A stretch of 6,872 nt of DNA, taken from contig JAICXI010000102.1 of the NCBI GenBank assembly GCA_025980505.1, forward strand, positions 1-6,872. The letters are read 5' to 3'. The notes under the pieces were generated by a model that was given only the letters and a program-made list of their open reading frames with translations, was not told the DNA's origin and did not search any database. Origin of the DNA: a bacterium (GTDB taxonomy: Bacteria > Oederibacteriota > Muellerivitia > Muellerivitales > Muellerivitaceae). Of this stretch, positions 1 to 4,905 are shown piece by piece; the stretch's first letter is position 1, and each line of letters begins with the position of its first letter. The translations under genes and the position numbers were made by a program.

Positions 1-237
1 ATCCACCATTCGGCTCTTCGCCTGGAAACCGACAGCAACTTCGGGTTTAATTTTTCATTCTGGGACCGGCTGGCGGGCACCTACCGCGCCGAACCCCGGC
101 AAGGGCGGGCGAAGATGAAGATCGGCCTGGGCTACTTCCGCGGGCGGCGTTATTTGAGGTTGGACCGGCTTTTACTTCAGCCCTGGATGGACCCCGGGGG
201 CCGCGTGGCGCCGGAGAACCTGTCCCTCAAGGATTAA
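1..237 (+). CDS. Fatty acid hydroxylase / sterol desaturase family protein, C-terminal part
   Basis: Frame 1 is open from the left edge to a TAA at 235-237 and gives 78 residues, so the N-terminus lies outside the window. The fragment opens with IHHS, followed within about 30 residues by ETDSNFGFNFSFWDRLAGTYR and, after a short gap, by RLDRLLLQP. This is the typical C-terminal signature of the fatty acid hydroxylase superfamily: integral-membrane di-iron enzymes that hydroxylate or desaturate sterols, lipids or carotenoids using clustered histidines. The two histidines at residues 2-3 would belong to the last histidine cluster; the earlier clusters and the membrane helices are not visible. 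Substrate cannot be inferred. It is the only gene on the + strand and runs convergently into the small gene at 304-741. Family assignment is confident; the exact reaction is not. Confidence 0.85.
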   Translation: MHHSALRLETDSNFGFNFSFWDRLAGTYRAEPRQGRAKMKIGLGYFRGRRYLRLDRLLLQPWMDPGGRVAPENLSLKD

Positions 238-255
238 GCCGGGACCGGCGGGCAT

Positions 256-285
256 AAAAAAGGGGCCGGCCCGAAAGCCGGCCCC
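256..285 (-). terminator. Strong Rho-independent terminator of the 304-741 gene
   Basis: Read on the - strand, a perfect 9-bp stem (arms 277-285 and 262-270, sequence GGGGCCGGC/GCCGGCCCC) with a 6-base loop is followed directly by six U (A tract at 256-261). It lies 18 bases past the stop of the leftward gene, which is canonical intrinsic terminator architecture. For the + strand hydroxylase gene the same stem lacks an adjacent U run. A weak 4-bp hairpin (287-299) followed by TTT could help on that strand, but this is speculative. Confidence 0.9.
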
Positions 286-303
286 CACCCCTGAAGGGTT
301 TTC

Positions 304-741
304 TCACATGAGGGAATTCACGCTTCCGCCCAGCCCCAGGCCCGCCAGGCTGCTGTTGAACCGGGTCTGTGCCAGGAAGTTGGCCTGCTGGACCATGTTG
401 GCCGCGCCTTGGACCGTGGGATTGCCGCCCAAAAGCCTTTCCGCATCGTAAACCCAGGAAGGAAGGCTCGCGGGACCTCCCGCCCCGAAGAGGCCCGCCA
501 AGTCCATCAGCGAACCGGGACTGTTGGGGTCCGAGAACATGTTGGCCATGGCCATTTCATTGCTGAACTTGGCCTGGGCGAACAACACTTCGGCCTTTTG
601 CTGGGGAGTGGTGGCCTGGCTCATGGCCTGGTTGAAAACGGAACCGAAACTGGCGGGGCTAAGACCCGCCAAGGAGCTGAAAAGGGGATCCGAACCGGAG
701 CCGGAAAACATGGAATCGATGGTATGAATGCCGCCGAACAT
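304..741 (-). CDS. Small unrecognised protein (145 aa) with an internal helical repeat
   Basis: I do not recognise this protein. The chosen ATG (739-741) has a GGAGG Shine-Dalgarno at 750-754 with an 8-base spacer. The frame runs 19 codons further upstream to 798, but no ribosome binding site precedes that ATG. The product is rich in Gly, Ala, Ser, Asn, Gln and Met, has no cysteine, and shows no signal peptide or clear membrane segment. Two probably helical stretches (about 45-70 and 107-134) contain similar dodecamers: 53-64 (LFAQAKFSNEMA) and 122-133 (FLAQTRFNSSLA). Gly-rich linkers separate and follow them, and the C-terminus ends in GGSVNSLM. It has its own binding site and a strong terminator, so it is very likely expressed. 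Possibilities such as a secreted helical or filament-type protein are guesses; no function is assigned. Confidence 0.75.
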   Translation of the reverse strand: MFGGIHTIDSMFSGSGSDPLFSSLAGLSPASFGSVFNQAMSQATTPQQKAEVLFAQAKFSNEMAMANMFSDPNSPGSLMDLAGLFGAGGPASLPSWVYDAERLLGGNPTVQGAANMVQQANFLAQTRFNSSLAGLGLGGSVNSLM

Positions 742-749
742 GGGCCTGA

Positions 750-754
750 CCTCC
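750..754 (-). promoter_or_regulatory. Shine-Dalgarno GGAGG that fixes the start of the 304-741 gene
   Basis: On the - strand GGAGG lies 8 bases before the ATG at 739-741, an ideal spacing. The upstream ATG in the same frame (796-798) has no comparable motif, so the shorter 145-residue product is preferred. Confidence 0.8.
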
Positions 755-869
755 GTTGGAATTCCTAACGGCGCGCCGGTAAATTCCTGAAGGCCCATTT
801 TCAGCGGCGGGACAAGCCTTTTTCCGCCGTTTCAAAGCGTCTGGATTAGGGGCCTCAACCCGGTGGATT

Positions 870-898
870 CCGCCCCAGCCACCGAACCTCCGGGGCGG
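870..898 (-). other. Hairpin downstream of the 913-1635 gene, possible terminator
   Basis: A 7-bp GC-only stem pairs 870-876 (CCGCCCC) with 892-898 (GGGGCGG) around a 15-base loop. It starts 14 bases past the stop codon at 913-915. No U tract follows on the - strand, so it is not a canonical intrinsic terminator; it could act with Rho or protect a 3' end. Confidence 0.3.
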
Positions 899-912
899 GA
901 CCCTTTCCGGTG

Positions 913-1635
913 TTATTGGGCCGTGGGGGTTTCTTCGGGTGTCGGGGTGGGCGTTGGAATGGTGGAGAGGTAGTATTTCTCGAATTTCTTGGTCGAGCTG
1001 TCGTCCTTGCAATCCATGCAATGGGAAACCACCTGGCCCAGGGTGGTGTCGAACAGGACCGAGTCGCGTTCGTAGAAGAGCTTCTTGTTCTCCTGGTCGT
1101 TGTCCTTCCCGCAGATGCTGGTCAGCTTGAGGAAGGCCAGGTTCGGCTTGACCCATTTCACCAGTTCCACCTTGGGTTGCTGGCAGCCCCAACCCTCCAC
1201 CTTCTTGTAAAGGCTGGCCTCGATGTCCTCCGTGACGTCCAGGGCCCTGCCCGTGTTGATGTTCACGAAGTAGGTCTTCCACGTTCCCGGGATGGTCTGC
1301 AAATGCGCGAAAAACTTCAGGCTGTCCTTGGCCCAATCGAAGCGCACCGCGTCCCAGTCGACCTTGAAGGTCTGATTGTCCGTTTCCTGGATGAGCGCGC
1401 CGCCGCCGTCCATCATTTCAAAGTGGCGCTTGAGGTCCTTGGTGTTTTCCAGGAGGAGGGGGTAGCGGAAAAAGACGCGGTCCCCGACCCGCCGGTCGAT
1501 GACTTGTTCCACGACCACCCGGTACCGTCCGTTGGGGGAGTTGGAGAGGTAGATTTCCTGGCCCGCGTAAGCCGCGACCGGGAAGGAAGCCGCCAGCGGC
1601 AAAAGCATCCAAAGGCATCGGGAAAAAAATTTCAT
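913..1635 (-). CDS. Secreted protein with four mature cysteines and a C-terminal Thr-Pro tail, function unknown
   Basis: The product has 240 residues. The ATG at 1633-1635 has an AAAGGA ribosome binding site 6 bases upstream; a TTG five codons earlier overlaps that site and is rejected. Residues 1-24 form a signal peptide: a K/R n-region, a hydrophobic core around WMLLPLAASFPVAA, and an AYA cleavage motif before GQ. The mature part carries SPNGRYRVVV (33-42), a motif reminiscent of beta-strand openings in repeat or propeller-like proteins. It also holds aromatic and Asp-rich strands (90-125) and cysteines C151, C175, C206 and C209, the last two in a CMDC motif that could form disulfides or bind a metal. 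The last 14 residues are Thr/Pro-rich (PTPTPTPEETPT). I recognise no family. Export to the periplasm or beyond is the firm inference. Confidence 0.8.
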   Translation of the reverse strand: MKFFSRCLWMLLPLAASFPVAAYAGQEIYLSNSPNGRYRVVVEQVIDRRVGDRVFFRYPLLLENTKDLKRHFEMMDGGGALIQETDNQTFKVDWDAVRFDWAKDSLKFFAHLQTIPGTWKTYFVNINTGRALDVTEDIEASLYKKVEGWGCQQPKVELVKWVKPNLAFLKLTSICGKDNDQENKKLFYERDSVLFDTTLGQVVSHCMDCKDDSSTKKFEKYYLSTIPTPTPTPEETPTAQ

Positions 1636-1641
1636 GGGAAA

Positions 1642-1647
1642 TCCTTT
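1642..1647 (-). promoter_or_regulatory. Ribosome binding site AAAGGA of the 913-1635 gene
   Basis: Read on the - strand, AAAGGA lies 6 bases before the ATG at 1633-1635. It overlaps the competing TTG at 1648-1650, which argues for the inner ATG and a normal-length signal peptide. Confidence 0.65.
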
Positions 1648-1804
1648 CAATCACGGCTTCAACGCCCGCTTCAGGCCGCGAGGCCCGGGGCCCGGCTGCG
1701 CCATCGGGAGTAAAAGTTAGGCCGAAAGCTCCGCCACAAACGTACTCCAAGCCCTGGTTGAAGTCCATCCTTTTTATCGCACCGCCGAAGGGACCGATTC
1801 CCGC

Positions 1805-1825
1805 AAAAGGGCCGCCGGGCCCTTT
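1805..1825 (-). terminator. Probable terminator overlapping the stop of the TPR gene
   Basis: An 8-bp perfect stem (1806-1813 AAAGGGCC with 1818-1825 GGCCCTTT) encloses a 4-base loop. On the - strand the descending arm ends in TTTT. The stop codon at 1824-1826 lies at the foot of the ascending arm, so termination would occur almost at the end of the reading frame. The U run is short, so efficiency is uncertain. Confidence 0.55.
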
Positions 1826-2327
1826 AATTATAGCGGCTCTGGATTTGGGCCAGGACCTGCTTGGCCGGGGTGTAATCGGGAGAAAGCTCCAGAGCTTTCC
1901 GGAATTCTCCCACCGCCTCTTCGGTCCGGCCCAGGTGAAGGTAAACCCTTCCCAGGTTGAAATGGGGGTAATGCCGGGGCTCGTAACGTTCCGCCTGGTT
2001 GGCCTTTTCAAGCCAGGGGATGGCTTCTTCCCACTGGTCCTGTTCGATGAGGTAGGCGCCGATGTCGTTGTAGGGGTTGCCGAAGGCGGGGTCCAGGTCG
2101 ATGGCCTTGAGGCATTCGTCGATGGCTTTCCGGAGTTGCCCCTGGAAGGAGTAGGCCCAGCCCAGGTAAGTATGGGCCTCGGCCGTCGGCGCGACCTCCA
2201 GGGAAGCGCGGTAAGCCCGGATGGCGCTTTCCACGTTGCCCTTCAATTGCGTCTTATGGCCCTTCATCCAAAGGGCGCGGGCCCGGGCCTGCCTTTCCCG
2301 GTTGTGGGAGTCCGTTTCGTTTTCCAT
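1824..2327 (-). CDS. Tetratricopeptide repeat (TPR) protein
   Basis: The product has 167 residues with no signal peptide or membrane segment, so it is probably cytoplasmic. After a charged N-terminus (1-13) come about four TPR units: roughly 14-47, 48-81 (AHTYLGWAYSFQGQ then AIDECLKAIDLDP), 82-115 (GNPYNDIGAYL then AIPWLEKA) and 118-151 (FNLGRVYLHLGRTEEA then FRKALELSP). The W/L/G/Y/A/P consensus positions of the 34-residue repeat are clear, and the array fills almost the whole protein. TPRs form a superhelical groove that binds peptide segments of partner proteins; no catalytic domain is present and the partner is unknown. The best start is the ATG at 2325-2327, although only a weak GGGCGGG lies upstream. 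A probable terminator overlaps the stop codon, so it seems not to be co-transcribed with the next gene. Confidence 0.9.
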   Translation of the reverse strand: MENETDSHNRERQARARALWMKGHKTQLKGNVESAIRAYRASLEVAPTAEAHTYLGWAYSFQGQLRKAIDECLKAIDLDPAFGNPYNDIGAYLIEQDQWEEAIPWLEKANQAERYEPRHYPHFNLGRVYLHLGRTEEAVGEFRKALELSPDYTPAKQVLAQIQSRYN

Positions 2328-2360
2328 GCGCTTGTACCCGCCCGGAGGCCGTAAAAGGTT

Positions 2361-2397
2361 GGAGAAACAAAGAAGCCCCCCGGTTTCCCGGAGGGCT
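2361..2397 (-). terminator. Rho-independent terminator of the 2458-3675 gene
   Basis: In the - strand RNA, AGCCCUCCGG pairs with CCGGGGGGCU (one U-G wobble) around a GAAA loop (arms 2388-2397 and 2374-2383). A UCUUUGUUUCUCC tail follows (2373-2361). It lies about 60 bases after the stop codon at 2458-2460. The C-A mismatch in the + strand version shows that the structure is built for the leftward transcript. Confidence 0.7.
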
Positions 2398-2457
2398 GGT
2401 GATGTGTTGCAAAAGCTGGTTTAAGGAAGATTCAACCCGGAACCCCGGGACCCCTCG

Positions 2458-3675
2458 TCACTGGAAGACGTCGATGAAATCGTTCTTGTCGTCGCCCACG
2501 TAAATGAACCCACCCCCAAAGGCCAGGCAAGAGGGCGAGAAAGCAAAGGCTTCATGAGCAGCCGGCCCCGGGTCACTGAGGGCCGTCAGGATGGTACCGG
2601 TTGGGGAATAAACTTCAACCAGATGGTTTCCAGAATCCGCGACGTAAATATTCCCCGTTCCGGGATTAACGGCCAAGCCGTGAACCACGCATCCGGGAAT
2701 ACACTGCCAGGACTGAAGAATAGTGGTGGCTTCTGAAGTATATTCCGAGACATAGGACGGAGTATAACCAGGGTCACCCACCCAGACATTCCCCGTCGAA
2801 TCACAAGCCACCGCATAAGGGGATTTAAAAGAGACCGCAGCCGATCCGAAAGTAACACCGGAGCCGCCGACCGTAACCCCAGCGAAGCCTGACCAGCGAT
2901 GCATCCAAAGAGGCTCAGCTCCTGGAATACCTTCATAGGGCGAAAATTCATCCACAAAGCCGTTACCCGTGTCTGCCACATAAATTAAACCGTGGGTGGC
3001 GTCGTCGCACATGCCTTTGGGATTATTGAAAGCAATGCCGTCATAACCGCTTCCGTAATACGGCATATAAATGGAGCTTAGCCCTTGGGCTGTCCAAGAA
3101 CTATAATACCCCGCATAAAGCGTCGCCCCCGCCCCGTTCAAGTCCAGTACCGCGCTCCAGGCGCCCGAAGCACCCCCGCCCGGGTTCACAAAACCTTGCG
3201 GCGCTTGGAGGGTGATGGTGGTTGGCTGGAAAGCAACCGGTGTTCCGGGCGTCGAAGCGGGGGGCGCACCGATCAGGATGATATTTCCCACATTCGGGGG
3301 ATTACCAAGGCTCAAGGACGAACCCGCCACCGTGTATTCCGCCATATCCGCGACCGCGCCTTGGGAAGTTACCTCATTCTCGGCTACCGTCAGCAGTGAA
3401 CCATTCAGGACCATGCAGCGGGGGGACGCCGCCGTGGAATAGTTGTTTTGGAAAACGGGGATCGGCAACGAATAAGTCGGAGTAGGGGTTGGGGTGAACA
3501 CTCCCACCCCCAAAGTCGGCGTGTAGGTGGGCGTGTCGGGGGTACGGGTGCCGGTCGGCGTGGAAGTGCCGCCCGGGATCGTGACGGGCGCCGTGGGGTT
3601 GTTGTTCTTGTCGTTACAGGCCCAAGCCAGGATCATCCCCGAAAAAAGGACGGCGAACATCAGGAGTTTTTTCAT
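2458..3675 (-). CDS. Lipoprotein-like surface protein: Thr/Pro linker plus six-bladed NHL-type beta-propeller
   Basis: The product has 405 residues. The ATG at 3673-3675 starts a typical export signal (MKKLLMFAVLFSGMILAWAC). A TTG 13 codons upstream would bury this signal and is rejected. C20 follows LAWA, a degenerate lipobox, so lipidation is likely but not certain; Asn at +2 would favour the outer membrane. Residues 27-68 form a Thr/Pro/Gly linker (TPTPTPTYSLP near its end). From about 84 onward six blade signatures can be counted: SLLTVAEN (93-100), TLYAGY (185-190), IYVADTGN (231-238), VWVGDP (297-302), IYVADSGN (343-350) and IYVGDDKN (391-398), enough for one closed propeller. NHL propellers bind proteins, carbohydrates or other ligands or act as lyases; none can be chosen here. 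Base composition is more AT-rich than its neighbours. It has its own terminator. Confidence 0.85.
   Translation of the reverse strand: MKKLLMFAVLFSGMILAWACNDKNNNPTAPVTIPGGTSTPTGTRTPDTPTYTPTLGVGVFTPTPTPTYSLPIPVFQNNYSTAASPRCMVLNGSLLTVAENEVTSQGAVADMAEYTVAGSSLSLGNPPNVGNIILIGAPPASTPGTPVAFQPTTITLQAPQGFVNPGGGASGAWSAVLDLNGAGATLYAGYYSSWTAQGLSSIYMPYYGSGYDGIAFNNPKGMCDDATHGLIYVADTGNGFVDEFSPYEGIPGAEPLWMHRWSGFAGVTVGGSGVTFGSAAVSFKSPYAVACDSTGNVWVGDPGYTPSYVSEYTSEATTILQSWQCIPGCVVHGLAVNPGTGNIYVADSGNHLVEVYSPTGTILTALSDPGPAAHEAFAFSPSCLAFGGGFIYVGDDKNDFIDVFQ
3472..3597 (-). repeat. Thr/Pro low-complexity linker of the 2458-3675 gene
   Basis: Codons 27-68 encode a Thr/Pro/Gly-rich stretch with repeated TP and TPT units between the anchoring cysteine and the propeller. 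It probably forms an extended, possibly O-glycosylated stalk; glycosylation is inferred. Confidence 0.65.
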
Positions 3676-3696
3676 TTTGGGCCCCGGTATTCGATG

Positions 3697-3708
3697 GATA
3701 AGTTTATC
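3697..3708. promoter_or_regulatory. Near-palindrome GATAA-GT-TTATC upstream of the 2458-3675 gene
   Basis: A 12-base inverted repeat with 5-bp arms lies 21 bases upstream of the ATG at 3673-3675. The surrounding AT-rich stretch (about 3695-3735) is the best place for this gene's promoter. On the - strand TTGAAA is followed 17 bases later by AATACC, but that would leave almost no leader. An operator role is only a suggestion. Confidence 0.25.
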
Positions 3709-3850
3709 TTTCAACCTTGGACAATTTTACCCGACTTTGGCCCTTTTGGGACAAACAACCCCCAAAAAGCCCCATTTCGGCCAAAATGAGGATTGCCCGG
3801 GGCCGGCCGGATTGGGAAAACCACCGGTTGTTCCGGCCTTCCGCCGGGGA

Positions 3851-3874
3851 GAAAGGCTGAAGGGGACTTCAGCC
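3851..3874 (-). terminator. Probable terminator of the outer-membrane barrel gene
   Basis: A perfect 8-bp stem (3855-3862 GGCTGAAG with 3867-3874 CTTCAGCC) encloses a 4-base loop. On the - strand it is followed by TTTCTCCCC. It lies about 50 bases past the stop at 3927-3929. The U run is short but correctly placed for leftward transcription. Confidence 0.6.
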
Positions 3875-3926
3875 CCACAGGAACGCTCCGAAGGTTTTGC
3901 GGACGGCCGTGCCTCCTGCGGCGGAA

Positions 3927-4727
3927 TCACTGGTATCCGAAAGTCGCCCCCACGTAAAAATGGAGCCCATCCCCTTCCATGGACCCGATATCGGACGGTT
4001 TTCCGTCGAAGTAAATGGAATTAAAGGCCACCTTGTTGAAACCGTTAAGTTGGTCGAATCCGGTCCATCTTTGGTAAAGCCCGCCCAGCACGGAAAAGTT
4101 GTTGTCCAGGTAGATCTCCATGCCCGCGCCCAGGTTGAAGCCGATCCCTGAAATCGTCTCGTCGTTCACGAAACCCGTGGGATTATTGCCGCTGTCGAGT
4201 TGTTCCGAGAAACCCCGGACCCACAGCCAGGGCAGGCTGAAGCCAATGTTGATGAAGGGCTGGGTTGGAAACTGGGTCAGGAAATAACGCTTAATGTCGA
4301 AGTTGATGGATTGCAGGCTGGCGGGATTGGTAATCGTGGTGGGACCGGCGAAGATGAAGGAGGCGGTGTGGTCGCTCCGCCAAAAGCTGACTTCCGCGGC
4401 CCAAGGACCCTCCCGATGGCCGACTAAAACGCCGAACCCGAAGTTCCGGTTGATGGAGGGGATCAAATCCCTTTCCGCGGAGCCGCCCGAGGAGTTGGAG
4501 GTCACGTAATTCACCCCGTTAAAATCGCCCCATTGATCCAGGGTGGAAGAAATCCCCACAACGCCGACGTAAGAGCGTTCCTTGATGAAGTCGGTTTGTT
4601 GGGCGCCCGATTTATCCAGGGCCATTTCATCCTCTTCATCGGCCCAAACCGCCCTTGCCAACCCGGTCAAAAGGATCAAAACCATCGCAAGCAACCCGGC
4701 CTTATGGAGTTTCATTCGTTGCGCCAT
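3927..4727 (-). CDS. Outer-membrane beta-barrel protein (OmpW/OmpA-barrel-like)
   Basis: The product has 266 residues. A signal peptide covers about 1-29 (KLHK n-region, LLAMVLILLTG core, cleavage after VWA before DEEDE). After an acidic linker, residues from about 50 to the end alternate hydrophobic and polar residues in beta-strand pairs: YVGVVGISS, FGFGVLVGH, AAEVSFWRS, INFDIKRYFL, PFINIGFSL, GIGFNLGAGMEIYL, FSVLGGLYQRW and the last strand HFYVGATFGYQ. About 235 mature residues fit a small, roughly 8-stranded barrel. The family serves as porins, adhesins or structural envelope proteins; substrate cannot be told. The chain ends in Tyr-Gln rather than the usual terminal aromatic residue of barrel substrates. 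Two ATGs compete: 4727 (GGGGG directly adjacent) and 4715 (giving MKLHK, same GGGGG about 12 bases away). The longer form is listed, but the shorter has the more typical signal peptide. Confidence 0.8.
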   Translation of the reverse strand: MAQRMKLHKAGLLAMVLILLTGLARAVWADEEDEMALDKSGAQQTDFIKERSYVGVVGISSTLDQWGDFNGVNYVTSNSSGGSAERDLIPSINRNFGFGVLVGHREGPWAAEVSFWRSDHTASFIFAGPTTITNPASLQSINFDIKRYFLTQFPTQPFINIGFSLPWLWVRGFSEQLDSGNNPTGFVNDETISGIGFNLGAGMEIYLDNNFSVLGGLYQRWTGFDQLNGFNKVAFNSIYFDGKPSDIGSMEGDGLHFYVGATFGYQ

Positions 4728-4733
4728 CCCCCG

Positions 4734-4743
4734 ATCTTAAGAT
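4734..4743. promoter_or_regulatory. Perfect palindrome ATCTTAAGAT just upstream of the barrel gene
   Basis: A 10-base perfect palindrome lies 6 bases beyond the upstream ATG of the barrel gene, in its leader or core promoter. It could be an operator or chance. No convincing -35/-10 pair was found in the 178-base gap (4728-4905). Confidence 0.25.
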
Positions 4744-4768
4744 TCGCGGAAGCAGGCCCAAACAGCGG

Positions 4769-4789
4769 AAAGGCCTCTAATGGGCCTTA
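4769..4789 (-). terminator. Weak candidate terminator of the 4906-6105 gene
   Basis: A 6-bp stem pairs 4770-4775 (AAGGCC) with 4783-4788 (GGCCTT) around a 7-base loop. On the - strand only TT plus one T follows. It lies about 120 bases past the stop codon. The gap also holds other short CCGG-type hairpins nearer the stop (4840-4900), none with a U run, so the true end is unresolved. Confidence 0.3.
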
Positions 4790-4905
4790 TTTTACTGGAG
4801 GTTTCCGGAATTGAGAAAGAAAACTTTGGCAAAAGCGCCGGGAAGCTCCGGAAAAAGGGGCTTTCCTTGGACGGAACGGCGGAATCCGGAACGGGAAGAC
4901 CCGGA

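Noticed and set aside
659..1336. 225-residue - strand frame bridging two genes
   Set aside because: It overlaps the 913-1635 and 304-741 genes in another frame, is low-complexity Arg/Gly/Pro, and would make both well-supported starts redundant.
910..1713. 267-residue open frame on the + strand
   Set aside because: It lies antisense to the secreted four-cysteine protein, has no ribosome binding site or domain, and arises from the GC-rich third positions of the real gene.
1418..2011. 197-residue - strand frame spanning the TPR and secreted-protein genes
   Set aside because: It overlaps both genes out of frame; the TPR consensus and the signal peptide lie in the other frames.
3743..3769. Inverted repeat TTTTGGG/CCCAAAA upstream of the second propeller gene
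   Set aside because: It has a 7-bp AT-biased stem with a 10-base loop, no following U tract in the leftward direction, and an imperfect extension; more likely chance within an A/C-rich spacer.
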